A DNA stretch of 59,532 nucleotides from Bacteroidota bacterium (GCA_021820065.1 JAKAEE010000015.1:1-59532), one strand, 5' to 3'. Counted from the first letter of the stretch, positions 34,801 through 42,862 are shown. A program made the numbers and translations. The notes: generated from the letters alone by a model not told the origin.

Positions 34801-34982
34801 ACTATCCGCGGTGATTGCCCTTCATATTTTGTGTATATGATTACCTGTACATCGCTTAAATCCGGTATTGCATCTACCGGTACATTATATAATGAGTATA
34901 TGCCCCAGCCCATAAGAAATACTACTGCGAGTATTACAAGGAACCTATTCTTAACTGAGAACTCTATTATCTTTTCTAACAT
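31830..34982 (-). CDS. cusA: Heavy-metal RND efflux pump, CusA/CzcA family
   Basis: A 1050-residue inner-membrane RND transporter with 12 predicted helices and two large periplasmic loops. Signatures of the heavy-metal branch are visible: PVDAIPDLSDVQVIIYT at the N-terminus, IGAMVDAAIIMIENAHKH in helix 4 and GLDAETGVVMLLYLD in helix 10. The loop METTIMLKP and several methionines in the periplasmic part fit monovalent Cu/Ag export. Length is normal. It is preceded by the adaptor and outer-membrane genes, so the tripartite pump is complete. Cu(I)/Ag(I) is favoured over Zn/Co by the Met-rich companions but is not proved. Confidence 0.95.
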   Translation of the reverse strand: MLEKIIEFSVKNRFLVILAVVFLMGWGIYSLYNVPVDAIPDLSDVQVIIYTKYEGQSPRIVEDQVTYPLTTALVSVPGSKVVRGYSFFGYSLVYVIFKDGTDIYWARSRVLEYLNYAAKRLPNNVVPALGPDATGVGWVFEYTLSSPKRSLAELRSYQDWYFKYQLSSVPGVAEVASIGGYVKQYQVTVDPAKLLAYNIPLSDVEMAIKKSNNDTGGEVIEMGESEFMIRGLGYIKSLQDVENIPVMVDKKTNTPIYVKDIANVAYGPEMRRGLAESEGKGEAVGGIIVMRYGENALSVIEGVKKKLAELKQGLPPDIKVTPVYDRSSLIERAIETLKDKLIEEILIVAFVCIIFLMHFRSAFVAIFTLPTAILMSFIVMRAQGINANIMSLGGIAIAIGAMVDAAIIMIENAHKHIEHDMLKPPEQRRERWQLIIEAAKEVGPSLFYSLLVITVSFIPIFTMEAQEGKLFQPLAFTKTYAMAAAAILSITLVPVLMGYWIRGNIKPEEKNPINKFLIKIYHPVVNFVIKHWKYVLITTLILLGMTIIPFSRIGSEFMPPLYEGDLLYMPTTLPGMSITKAKELLQQTDKIIATFPEVHHVFGKIGRAETATDPAGLDMVETTIMLKPESEWRPGMTVKKLIDEMDQAIHFPGVTNAWTMPIKTRTDMLSTGIKTPVGIKISGPNLDTLQTIGEKVEAVMRTVPNTLSAYAERAVGGNYVDVNINRQEAARYGLTIQDVEDVIQSAMGGMNITTTVEGLERYPVNLRYGREQRDNIDDLKRVLVPTPTGAQVPMGQIAEFTVHKGPMVVKTEGTRPNAWVYVDLKTSDIGSYIKEAQRTVEQKIHLPAGYSLIWSGEFEYMQHANQRLMIVIPMTLFIIFLIIYLNTRSFKKVAIIFLAVPFSLVGTFWLLYILGYNLSIAVWVGIIALAGLDAETGVVMLLYLDVAYKEWQDKGLMRGIKDLIDAIHHGAVKRVRPKIMTASVIIAGLIPIMWSNGAGADVMKRIAAPMLGGVVTSVLMELAVYPVIYYLWKSWELKKQAKLEGRLLEN

Positions 34983-35007
34983 TTTTCTCTCCGAAAATTT
35001 TTATAGT

Positions 35008-35095
35008 GGATTCTAGATGCCCGCTTCGCCTCGTTGAGACTCGGCGAATCGAGGCGAGCTCGATACTGGATATCGAGAATCGGGTATCAAGCATC
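35008..35095. repeat. Dispersed intergenic repeat, copy B with inserted hairpin
   Basis: Shares three ordered blocks with copy A at 23043-23102. After the first block it holds an extra segment with CGCCTCG (35027-35033) and CGAGGCG (35050-35056), which form a stem. The element fills the gap between the cusB stop and the cusA start. It may influence relative expression within the operon. Confidence 0.6.
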
Positions 35096-35098
35096 ATT

Positions 35099-36799
35099 CT
35101 ATTTCACCTTGAAGCCGTTCTTAATTAAACTTTCTTTTGCTTTGCTAAACGTAACTTCCTTCAGCTTCATTCCGCATTTCGGATCAACTCCGGGCTTATC
35201 GGAAAGAACGTTAAAATCCATAGGGCATTGGTAAATCTTTCCGTCTTTATTGTCGTCTATCGATTTCAAATCAATTACACCCTTATACTCAACGGGCGAA
35301 GAATGATCGTTGCTCATCTGCATACCGCTCATATCATCTTTTTTAGATTCCGGTTCTTTCGTTTTACTTTTAGGAGAATTATCCATCGCTTTAGAATCCA
35401 TCTTTTCTTTGTCCGAAGGAGTATTAGTTTTTTCAGAAACTTGGGGTTGTTTCATGTTGTTCAACGCTGCATTTAAATTGCTTTCGGAATCAATAAGGAA
35501 TTGAGAAGAAGTTACAATTTCTTCTCCGGCTTTTATGCCGTCCAGAACTTGTATATAGCCGCCGTCTCCCCGTGCGCCAAGAGTAACGTTTCTCGGCTCA
35601 AAGTAGCCGTTGCCCAAAGCTATTATTGCAACGTCCCTTGTGCCGGTGTGAATGATCGCTTGATTTGGTACTGCTACAGTTTCAAGAGTGAGGGGAGATT
35701 TAATCGTTACGTCTGCAAACATACCGGGCATAAATTCATAATTGTTCGAATTTCTGATTTCAATTCTTACTTGAATTGTTTTAGCATCTGTATCAAGGTA
35801 AGGGTAAATGTAAGTCACGCGTCCTTGAAATGTTTTACCCGGAATATATGATAACTGCAAATCGACTTTATCGCCTACTTTTATCCATGGAAGCTCATAC
35901 TGATAAACTTGTGCGAGTCCCCAAACAGTTGCGAGATCGGCAATTTTATAAAGCGCCATTCCCGGCATTATGCTTTGCCCGTTAATAACCATTTTATCTG
36001 TAACAATTCCATTTGCCGGAGAATAAATTGTCATTGTCTTTTGAGGTGTTCCTCTTTCTTCAATAGCTTTAATTTCTGCGTCGGATATATCCCAGTATAG
36101 TAATCTTCTCTTAGCGCTTTGAATTAAATCATCGGCTCCTTTAATTGCTTCGGCGGAAGAGCTGCCCGCCATTTTTTTGCGATAACGAATTGCCTGCAAA
36201 TATTCTTCTTGAGTGCTTACAAGGTCGGGGCTGTAAATTTCTAAAAGCGGCTGTCCTTTTTTTACAAGCTGACCGGTGTAATCGACAAAAAGCTTTTCTA
36301 CATAGCCCATAATTTTTGTAGTTATTGTATAAAGTTTAGTTTCATCGTAAGTAATATTTGCTGTGGTTCTGATGTTGCGCGATAATTTTCTTTTTTCCAC
36401 TGCCTCTGTTGTTACGCCGGTGTTTTGTTGAATTGCCGGATCAATACGAATTTGATTATTGCCGACCTGGTCCGCATAGACCGGTACGTAGTCCATTCCC
36501 ATCTCATCTTTCTTTGGAACCGGGGAAGTTTGAGTTGGATTCATTGGCGAGCGGTAATAAGCAATCTTTCTTTCACCGTTTCCGCTTTTCCCTTCTTCAT
36601 AAACGGGAACGAAGTCCATGCCGTCTAAAGATTTTTTGGGAGTAGGTGATGTAATTGTAGGATTCATAGGATCGCGGTAGTATAATATTTTCTTTTCGTT
36701 GTTGTTTCCCGATGAAGCGCCTCCGGATTTGAAAATTAACCAGCCGGCTGTTAATCCGATCGCTAAGAAAATAATTGCTATTATTAAATTCCTTTTCAT
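35099..36799 (-). CDS. cusB: RND periplasmic adaptor with three metal-binding modules
   Basis: A 566-residue membrane-fusion protein. After an N-terminal anchor (about 5-23), two heavy-metal-binding modules follow (YYRDPMNPTITSPTPKK and YYRSPMNPTQTSPVPKK, each ending GMD-[FY]-VPVY). The adaptor core spans about 120-430 with a hairpin coiled coil. The tail, rich in Lys, Ser and Met, ends in a further module (DDNKDGKIYQCPMDFNVLSD ... CGMKLKEVT), which adds about 130 residues to the usual length. It lies between the TolC-type gene and cusA with a clean AGGAGAAAG site. The N-terminal modules match those in E. coli CusB. Confidence 0.93.
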   Translation of the reverse strand: MKRNLIIAIIFLAIGLTAGWLIFKSGGASSGNNNEKKILYYRDPMNPTITSPTPKKSLDGMDFVPVYEEGKSGNGERKIAYYRSPMNPTQTSPVPKKDEMGMDYVPVYADQVGNNQIRIDPAIQQNTGVTTEAVEKRKLSRNIRTTANITYDETKLYTITTKIMGYVEKLFVDYTGQLVKKGQPLLEIYSPDLVSTQEEYLQAIRYRKKMAGSSSAEAIKGADDLIQSAKRRLLYWDISDAEIKAIEERGTPQKTMTIYSPANGIVTDKMVINGQSIMPGMALYKIADLATVWGLAQVYQYELPWIKVGDKVDLQLSYIPGKTFQGRVTYIYPYLDTDAKTIQVRIEIRNSNNYEFMPGMFADVTIKSPLTLETVAVPNQAIIHTGTRDVAIIALGNGYFEPRNVTLGARGDGGYIQVLDGIKAGEEIVTSSQFLIDSESNLNAALNNMKQPQVSEKTNTPSDKEKMDSKAMDNSPKSKTKEPESKKDDMSGMQMSNDHSSPVEYKGVIDLKSIDDNKDGKIYQCPMDFNVLSDKPGVDPKCGMKLKEVTFSKAKESLIKNGFKVK

Positions 36800-36818
36800 T
36801 CTCTTTCTCCTAGTTCTT

Positions 36819-38093
36819 CTATTTTAATTTTTCTGTTATTTCGGGAATTGTTAAACCAACAGCTTGTTCCAGCGCAGCTTGGCTATCCATAAAATTCATA
36901 ACGGACATGTAGTAATCCAACTTTACCATTAGCAGCATTCTGTAAGCGTCTATCAACATTAAAAATTCCGTTTTACCGGTTTGATAAGCCGCCGTTGTTG
37001 ATTCCAAAGTTTGTTGGGCTTGAGGTATAGAAGTGTCTTTGTACAATTCAACTAAATTCCTGTTCGATTCGATTTTAACAAGCGCATCCTGAACATCGTA
37101 TGAAACCATATTCTTCATATTAGCATATTGTTCTTCCGCCGACTTAATATTTAATTCATTCTCTTCAACCTTGGATGTGAATTTCGATTGTGACCACGGC
37201 GCCAAAGGAATGCTTATTCCTACCATTGCCGACCAAAAATCGTTGCTGGTCCCGATCATATTTTTATACATCAGCCGCGCCATTATATCAGGATAATATT
37301 CAAGCTTGGATGCGTGAAGCTCTGACTTATTCATTTCGATATTGTACTTCATTGCTTTCAGTTCGTTTCTTGTATCGTACGAAAGATTACTTAACTGTTC
37401 GAAAGTCCATTTCGGTATATCGGAATAAATTTCTGTCACATCTTTTAAGGGTGAGTTCACCGGTTTGTTTAAAAGAGTGTTCAACATTGCCGCCACGGAA
37501 ACTTTTCCCTTGTTAAGATTTATTCCTTCGTTAATCAATGTTGAAAGCTCGGTTTGTGCGCGGATAATATCGGGTTGTTTGCCCATGCCTACCTGGTATT
37601 GCTTGTTTGCTATTTCGATAAAGTTTCTTAACAGATCTTGATTTTCTTTGTTCAAAGAAATTTTCCTTTCTACTAAATAGTATTCGTAGTAAGCAGTTTT
37701 TACGTCTTTCATAATTTTTCTTTCCAAAGCTTTAAACTGTGATTGATACATATTTGCGTTACTTTCCGCCGCGTTTCCCATTGCAGATAACTTACCGGGA
37801 AAAGGGAACATCTGCTGAATAGAATAATCGGTTTCCATTCCGTCTTTTAAGGGATTCGGAAAAGAGCTGATAGGAGTTTGATAAAATTCAATCCCTATTT
37901 GCGGAGGGTCCCACGAACTTACCTGGTTTACTCTCTGTCTTTGCGCCAGCGCATACTGACTTGCCGATTTAAGCTGCGGGTTGTTTTGAAGAGCTTCCGT
38001 TACCAAAGTGTCGAGATACGTCTTTTGAGACTGGGCGCTGATAGTACCCATAAACGTTAAAACAAAAAGAAGAAGTATTGTTGTTTTTCTCAT
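36819..38093 (-). CDS. cusC: TolC-family outer-membrane factor
   Basis: A 424-residue outer-membrane efflux protein with signal peptide (MRKTTILLLF ... TISAQ). Two tandem OEP repeats are seen, with long helices such as AAESNANMYQSQFKALERK and the conserved GKTEFLMLIDAYR region near the C-terminus. I chose ATG 38093 because it gives the signal peptide; the longer frame would add 31 unrelated residues and cover a small separate gene. It opens the main part of the pump operon ahead of cusB. The assignment to this pump comes from gene order. Confidence 0.9.
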   Translation of the reverse strand: MRKTTILLLFVLTFMGTISAQSQKTYLDTLVTEALQNNPQLKSASQYALAQRQRVNQVSSWDPPQIGIEFYQTPISSFPNPLKDGMETDYSIQQMFPFPGKLSAMGNAAESNANMYQSQFKALERKIMKDVKTAYYEYYLVERKISLNKENQDLLRNFIEIANKQYQVGMGKQPDIIRAQTELSTLINEGINLNKGKVSVAAMLNTLLNKPVNSPLKDVTEIYSDIPKWTFEQLSNLSYDTRNELKAMKYNIEMNKSELHASKLEYYPDIMARLMYKNMIGTSNDFWSAMVGISIPLAPWSQSKFTSKVEENELNIKSAEEQYANMKNMVSYDVQDALVKIESNRNLVELYKDTSIPQAQQTLESTTAAYQTGKTEFLMLIDAYRMLLMVKLDYYMSVMNFMDSQAALEQAVGLTIPEITEKLK

Positions 38094-38113
38094 ATATAAT
38101 TCCAAAGTGGTTA

Positions 38114-38206
38114 TTATTTTTTCCCGAAGATTTTTGCAAAAATGCCCGCTGCAATCATAAGAAGCAGTACATAACCCATCATCCATATTATGGCATTTTC
38201 ATTCAT
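38114..38206 (-). CDS. 30-residue single-span membrane protein
   Basis: ATG at 38206 gives MNENAIIWMMGYVLLLMIAA followed by GIFAKIFGKK and a stop at 38114. It has one hydrophobic helix with a positive cytoplasmic-type tail, so it looks like a real small membrane protein even though it overlaps the spuriously long upstream extension of the TolC-type frame. It is the first gene before the pump operon, 21 bp ahead of cusC. The ribosome site is weak. Pumps often have small membrane partners; that role is inferred. Confidence 0.45.
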   Translation of the reverse strand: MNENAIIWMMGYVLLLMIAAGIFAKIFGKK

Positions 38207-38246
38207 AGAATATTCTATTTGAGCTCTTCTAAGAGATAATTGTGCC

Positions 38247-38271
38247 AGCTATATAAATGCGTTTATATGCT
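38247..38271. promoter_or_regulatory. AT-rich inverted repeat upstream of the pump operon
   Basis: AGCTATATAAA (38247-38257) and TTTATATGCT (38262-38271) pair with a single bulged T, about 40 bp before the 30-residue gene. Position and symmetry suit an operator for a metal-responsive repressor or activator. No regulator gene is adjacent except the NtrC-type protein at 38908. Confidence 0.35.
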
Positions 38272-38380
38272 GTAGAACTAGTTTTCGATTAAATAATGAG
38301 GAGAGAACTTAAGTTTTTTAAAGATTCTTTAAATTCCTTAAAAGTGGTGTTGCCAAAAAATAAAATCCTCCAGATTAAAT

Positions 38381-38626
38381 CTACTCAGTATAGAAATACT
38401 TTCGTAATTCGCTTTCAGGAATGTACTTTGAAGATTGCCTTAGTATTGCTTTTAATGTTCCTCTATCAATTTCTTTGTGGTTAGGAATGGTTAGCGATTG
38501 GACACTGGCATCTTGCAATAGACGGGTCAGTTTAACGTGACTTCCTTTTTGTCCGGCAATTTCAAAGTCGAATTTTTTGAATACCGTAATTATATCTTCG
38601 CCGGAAAGGACTTTAAGTTTAGGCAT
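38381..38626 (-). CDS. hicA: HicA-type mRNA interferase toxin
   Basis: An 81-residue HicA toxin with the dsRNA-binding-like fold. The catalytic His lies in GQKGSHVKLTR, and IPNHKEIDRGTLKAILRQ is the family signature. It cleaves mRNA when free. Here the antitoxin gene is first and overlaps the toxin start by 8 bp, the reverse of classic hicAB but common for this subfamily. The toxin appears intact. Confidence 0.93.
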   Translation of the reverse strand: MPKLKVLSGEDIITVFKKFDFEIAGQKGSHVKLTRLLQDASVQSLTIPNHKEIDRGTLKAILRQSSKYIPESELRKYFYTE

Positions 38627-38846
38627 ATATTAAGTTGTCCAGCTCAACATTAGCAATTACTGTAGGATTAGGCGTAATGTCAAGACTTTCTAGACTTTCA
38701 TTTTCCAGATGAAGTTCAAACGCTTCTTTTAAATTTTTTACAAGTTCATCTAAAGTTTTGCCCTGTGTTACAATGGGTAGGTCGATGCATTCTGCAACAA
38801 AATATTTTTCCCCTTTGAATATGTGTACGCTAATAACCTTTTTCAT
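38619..38846 (-). CDS. hicB: HicB-type antitoxin
   Basis: A 75-residue HicB-like protein with the partial RNase H fold: GEKYFVAECIDLPIVTQGKTLDELVKNLKEAF-type sequence, where the [AC]-x-[ED]-x-P and GKTLDE patterns are diagnostic. It lacks an added DNA-binding domain, so autoregulation may depend on the HicAB complex or be absent. It is transcribed first and overlaps hicA. Confidence 0.92.
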   Translation of the reverse strand: MKKVISVHIFKGEKYFVAECIDLPIVTQGKTLDELVKNLKEAFELHLENESLESLDITPNPTVIANVELDNLIYA

Positions 38847-38907
38847 AGTTCTTCTTTCCTTTTACGTTCCAAAATAAGTAAAAATTTTTTTTATAAACAC
38901 TCATTTC

Positions 38908-40263
38908 TTATTTCTCCTCAGTCTGATTTAAGTCATAATCTTTGATTTTCGAGTACAGTGTAGGTAGCGATATCCCCAGTATTTCTGCGGCTTTGGATTT
39001 ATTCCATTTAGTATCGTTGAGTACATATTCGATGTGGCGTTTTTCAATTTCAGATAAACTCATTCTACCCGGGTGATAATCTTCTAGCGAACGGATAGAA
39101 CTTCTAATCATGATATTTTCTTTCAGCAATACATCGCCGTTTGTTAAAACAACTGCCTGCATAAGTGTATTTTCCAGCTCTCTAACATTGCCTACCCATT
39201 CGTAATTTTTTAAATACTCCATAACATCGTCCGGCACTTTGTTAACATTCTTGTGAAGATCGGCATTGATCTTATTGAGTAAGTGAGTTACGAGTTGAGG
39301 AATATCGTCTTTCTTTTCGCGCAATGGGGGAAGTTCAATACTTACAACTTTCAATCGGAAATATAAATCTTCTCTAAACTTTCCATGCTTAACAAGATCG
39401 GTCAAATTTTTGTTTGTTGCAGCAATTATTCTGGCATTCACTGGTATGACGGCTTCGCCGCCGACTCTTTCAAATTCTTTTTCCTGAAGAACTCTTAACA
39501 ACTTCACCTGAAGGTTCGGCGACATTTCTGAAATTTCATCCAAGAAGACAGTTCCTTCACCGGCTAATTCAAACTTTCCCTTTTTCATTTTGTCGGCACC
39601 GGTAAACGAACCTTTTTCATGCCCGAATAATTCACTCTCAAGTAATGTCTCTGTAATTGCCGTACAGTTGACAGCAACAAAAGGATCGTCCTTCGTAATT
39701 CCGCCGTAATGGATTGATTTAGCTACAAGTTCTTTTCCTGTTCCGCTTTCACCTTGTATTAAAACTGTCACTCTATTTGCGGAAACCTGTCCAATCTTTT
39801 TATAAACGTCTCTCATTATTTGAGATTTACCGACGAGAGTGCTTTCAAAGCGGTTTGAACTTGTTTGATCGGAAATTATAGTTTCAATTTTCTCGCTAAG
39901 TTTTTTATTCTGCAATGCTCGTTTGATTGAAATTTTCAGTCTCTCAATTTCAATCGGCTTCTCAATAAAATCATAAGCGCCTTTTTGCATCGCTTGAATA
40001 GTTGTCAGCATATCATCATGCGCGGTGATAATGATCACGCGGATTTGCGGATCGTACTTCTGTAGTTCTTCCAGTACCTCAAGTCCATCCAATTGCGGCA
40101 TTCGCAAATCTGAAATTACCAGGTCGGGTTGTTCCTTCTTCACGATGTCAATTCCCATTCTTCCATTGGATGCCGAGAACACAATGTAATTGAGCCGCGT
40201 TAAAAGGTTTGTTAGTGTTTCTCGAATTGAATCGTCGTCATCTATTACTAAAATTTTATCCAT
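38908..40263 (-). CDS. NtrC-family sigma-54 response regulator
   Basis: A 451-residue regulator with receiver (1-120, phospho-acceptor D52 in VISDLRMPQLDG), AAA+ domain (about 140-370) and a Fis-type helix-turn-helix (about 415-445, NKSKAAEILGISLPTLYSKI). Walker A GESGTGKE and Walker B GTVFLDEISE are intact, and the sigma-54 contact loop is GSFTGA, a common variant. A GGAAAG site precedes the start. It follows its likely kinase by 13 bp. Given the neighbouring metal-efflux operon, a ZraR-like envelope or metal response is possible, but no target was identified. Confidence 0.94.
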   Translation of the reverse strand: MDKILVIDDDDSIRETLTNLLTRLNYIVFSASNGRMGIDIVKKEQPDLVISDLRMPQLDGLEVLEELQKYDPQIRVIIITAHDDMLTTIQAMQKGAYDFIEKPIEIERLKISIKRALQNKKLSEKIETIISDQTSSNRFESTLVGKSQIMRDVYKKIGQVSANRVTVLIQGESGTGKELVAKSIHYGGITKDDPFVAVNCTAITETLLESELFGHEKGSFTGADKMKKGKFELAGEGTVFLDEISEMSPNLQVKLLRVLQEKEFERVGGEAVIPVNARIIAATNKNLTDLVKHGKFREDLYFRLKVVSIELPPLREKKDDIPQLVTHLLNKINADLHKNVNKVPDDVMEYLKNYEWVGNVRELENTLMQAVVLTNGDVLLKENIMIRSSIRSLEDYHPGRMSLSEIEKRHIEYVLNDTKWNKSKAAEILGISLPTLYSKIKDYDLNQTEEK

Positions 40264-40276
40264 AGTTCTTTCCGAT

Positions 40277-42388
40277 TTAATTTTTTCTCAAAGGCAGCAC
40301 GATTTCAAAAATTGTCTCCCCCGGTTTTGAAGATACTAATTTAAGACTCCCTTTATGCCGCTCAATTATTTTTTGTGAGATCGATAAACCGAGTCCCGTA
40401 CCGGAAACTTTTGTTGTAAAAAACGGCTCAAAAATTTTAGGTCCGTCTGAAACACCGTTTCCGCTATCCTTAATAAAAAGTTTTAGTTCGTTTGCGCCAA
40501 TATTTTTTGCCGACGAAATTTCAATGCTGCCGCCGTCTTGCATTGCTTCAATAGAATTATCAATCATATTCAACAAAACTTGCTTGATCCTTTCGACGTC
40601 AATTTCAATCTGCTGATCACTTGTTTTGTTTACAACCGATATGTTTTGCAGTTCCGTTTTATTATGAGTTTCCGACAAAATGTTTTCGATTATCTCTCTG
40701 ATATTGGCAGTGGAATAATCCAGCTCTACCTGGCGGGAAAATTGCAGAACTTCTTTTACAAGGTTATTCATTCTGCTTATTTCTTTCGAAATAATATTGA
40801 ATGAATTGCGGTCATCATTATTCAACTGCAGCGATTCGATCAGCATATCCGTGTTCAACTTAATGGAAGTTAACGGTGTTTTGATTTCATGCGCCAGTAC
40901 GGCAGACATCTTACCCAGCGCTGCCAGTTTTTCAGATTGAGCTAATTGTTCCTCTAAAAGTTTTCTATTGGTGATGTCAAGCTCAACAAAAAGATAACCG
41001 GAAAATCCTTCCTTCCCTATCGTTACATGCGTAGCCGAAATCAGCAGATGTCTTTTCTTGCCGGAGGCATTCATTCTTTCAAACTCTCCGCTGAATCTTT
41101 CCATTTTATCCAGCGATGCTGTTAAATCGTTAAAATAGTTTTCATCGTTCAAAAACTGTAAGTTTTTAATCCTTTTCCCCAAGACTTCGTTTTTGCTTTT
41201 CTTTACAAAATCACAAAACATGTTATTCGATTCGATAACCGCATATTCCGAATCAAGAATTGCAATTGCAACCGTTGCGTTCTCAAACGCATTTAGCAAC
41301 AGTGAAATTCTGTTCTCCTTCGAATCGAGTTCGGCGGAGTTTCTTTGCAGGGTAACCGACATGTGATTAAACGCTGCCGAAAGTTCTCCGATCTCATCAT
41401 TTGACGAATACTCAATTTGAATTCCGTAATTACCTTTTCCTATTTCAACTACTTTTTCTTTTAGTCGGTTCAACGGATTCGATATTACCTGTAAGATTAT
41501 GAATGTGATGCTAATGCTGACTATTATCCCGACAAAAAAACTAATTAAAAAATAACGGGTGAGATCCATCGTCGTTTCGATATTGAATATCAACCTGCCA
41601 AGAGGTATCTGAATTATCAGAATAATTATCGGAACGATGATTAACGAACTGAAAAACATTTTTCTCTTAATCGTAAAACTGTTTGCTTTGTTGAGTGCAG
41701 CGGGAAACATATTGTATTTACCGATCGCAATTGCAGTGAACAAAATTACTCCGACAAGAAATGCAAGAGGACTCATTTCAACTAGAAAATAGAACCCAAC
41801 AATCCATGGTAGAAATAGACCGAAAATAAACGAAGTAAAATTTGTTATGATCATTCCCAACAGAAACAACAAAAGCTGAGAACGTTTTTGCTGGTTGGTT
41901 TCAGATTTTCTTTTTTTGTAAATCCAGTAAATATTTAAAAGGATTAGAAACAAATACCAGAATAAATACATCGGATATTTTTCATTGTAATGAGCTTCGA
42001 ACATTCCGTGATGAGCATGGGACTCGTTTACCAGACTTCCCGACCATAATAGAATCAAAAGCAGCAATGAAGGCAAAAGTATCGATATAGTTCTAACCAT
42101 GCCCATCTTTTGCGGCTTCGGAAAATTCCATGTAAAAAATGTTAGCGTGATAATAATTAACAATAGAAACGAATGGCAGGAAATATCCAGCACGGTAACA
42201 TCTTTATTGTACATGAAAAGAAAGTGTACACTATGTGAAATGAGATACGCCAACAGCAGTGTTAGCAGAAGAATAAACAATCTGCTCGCAACACTCACTA
42301 TGTCCCTCGAATAAATAATAATGATTATTCCACTCGCGCTCAAAAAAGTTGCAATAAGAAATAAAAGCTGTACGGGGTCGCTACCCAT
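40277..42388 (-). CDS. Membrane HAMP-PAS histidine kinase
   Basis: A 703-residue kinase. Several hydrophobic segments (about 10-300) form an N-terminal multispan sensor. A HAMP domain follows (about 300-355, NPLNRLKEKVVEIGKGNYGI), then a PAS domain (about 365-475), HisKA with AVLAHEIKTPLTSIKL and a HATPase_c domain with NMIDNSIEAM, DSGNGV and GTGLGLSISQ. It precedes the NtrC-type regulator by 13 bp in the same direction, forming a classical NtrBC-like pair. The multispan N-terminus may sense a membrane-soluble signal. Confidence 0.93.
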   Translation of the reverse strand: MGSDPVQLLFLIATFLSASGIIIIIYSRDIVSVASRLFILLLTLLLAYLISHSVHFLFMYNKDVTVLDISCHSFLLLIIITLTFFTWNFPKPQKMGMVRTISILLPSLLLLILLWSGSLVNESHAHHGMFEAHYNEKYPMYLFWYLFLILLNIYWIYKKRKSETNQQKRSQLLLFLLGMIITNFTSFIFGLFLPWIVGFYFLVEMSPLAFLVGVILFTAIAIGKYNMFPAALNKANSFTIKRKMFFSSLIIVPIIILIIQIPLGRLIFNIETTMDLTRYFLISFFVGIIVSISITFIILQVISNPLNRLKEKVVEIGKGNYGIQIEYSSNDEIGELSAAFNHMSVTLQRNSAELDSKENRISLLLNAFENATVAIAILDSEYAVIESNNMFCDFVKKSKNEVLGKRIKNLQFLNDENYFNDLTASLDKMERFSGEFERMNASGKKRHLLISATHVTIGKEGFSGYLFVELDITNRKLLEEQLAQSEKLAALGKMSAVLAHEIKTPLTSIKLNTDMLIESLQLNNDDRNSFNIISKEISRMNNLVKEVLQFSRQVELDYSTANIREIIENILSETHNKTELQNISVVNKTSDQQIEIDVERIKQVLLNMIDNSIEAMQDGGSIEISSAKNIGANELKLFIKDSGNGVSDGPKIFEPFFTTKVSGTGLGLSISQKIIERHKGSLKLVSSKPGETIFEIVLPLRKN

Positions 42389-42562
42389 TGTTATTTACCA
42401 TTTTCGTTCTAAAATTTATTATAATCACCGCAATCAGCAGTGAATTTACAACGTCTCCTTGTCCGCCAAAGCGGAACGTGAAGCGGATTAAACTTATAAT
42501 TTTCGGAGAACATTTGCGCAGATCAAAAAAATGATAACCGTGCTCTCCATAAAAACAAAAAA
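42389..42562. other. Intergenic region with a short hairpin
   Basis: The stretch between the kinase start and the terminator of tRNA-Lys. It contains the palindromic hairpin TCCGCCAAAGCGGA around 42461-42474 and no gene that I can support. The kinase promoter must lie here, but no clear motif was seen. Confidence 0.4.
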
Positions 42563-42595
42563 AGCCCCGATTCATTCCGAATCGGGGCTTTTTTC
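42563..42595 (-). terminator. Intrinsic terminator of tRNA-Lys
   Basis: AGCCCCGATT (42563-42572) and AATCGGGGCT (42580-42589) form a 10-bp stem with A-runs and T-runs on both sides, so it can work in either direction. It lies 3 bp beyond the tRNA 3' end on the minus strand. Confidence 0.9.
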
Positions 42596-42597
42596 TG

Positions 42598-42669
42598 TGA
42601 GCACGGGTGGGATCGAACCACCGACCCTCTGCTTAAAAGGCAGATGCTCTGCCCCTGAGCTACGTGCCC
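42598..42669 (-). tRNA. tRNA-Lys(UUU)
   Basis: Reading leftward from 42669, the acceptor stem GGGCACG pairs with CGTGCTC (one G-U). The D arm is TAGCTCAGGGGCAGAGC. The anticodon arm TCTGC-CTTTTAA-GCAGA gives anticodon UUU, and the T arm contains GGTTCGATCC. No CCA is encoded. The terminator follows at once, so it is a single tRNA gene. Confidence 0.96.
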
Positions 42670-42846
42670 GCCAAAATTTCAATCTTTTTTAAATCCGCCT
42701 TAAACAGATTCTGAAAATTGCGGGTGTAAATATAAGCCCTCCCTAATTAAAATCCAAAGCTGGAACATTTTCCGAAATGAACAGGATTACTTGAGCGACA
42801 TCAAAGGGTCAAATCAACCAATACTGAAAATCATATTAATTAACTA

Positions 42847-42862
42847 TTTTGACATGTCAAAA
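42847..42862 (+). promoter_or_regulatory. 16-bp perfect palindrome before the second NtrC gene
   Basis: TTTTGACATGTCAAAA lies 19 bp ahead of the ATG at 42882. It is a perfect inverted repeat of two 8-mers. It may be an operator for the gene's own product or another dimeric regulator; it also contains TTGACA. No second copy was noticed in the window. Confidence 0.5.

Noticed and set aside
38094..38186. 31-residue N-terminal extension of the TolC-type protein
   Set aside because: It precedes a clean signal peptide at 38093 and overlaps a separate small gene in another frame.
38233..38247. TGGCAC read leftward before the efflux operon as a sigma-54 promoter
   Set aside because: The -24 half fits but the position of the -12 half reads TCTC, with neither G nor C in the required place.
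38296..38484. Plus-strand open frame of 62 codons starting MRRELKFF
   Set aside because: It overlaps the antisense of the intact hicA gene, has no recognisable family and its second half mirrors hicA coding sequence.
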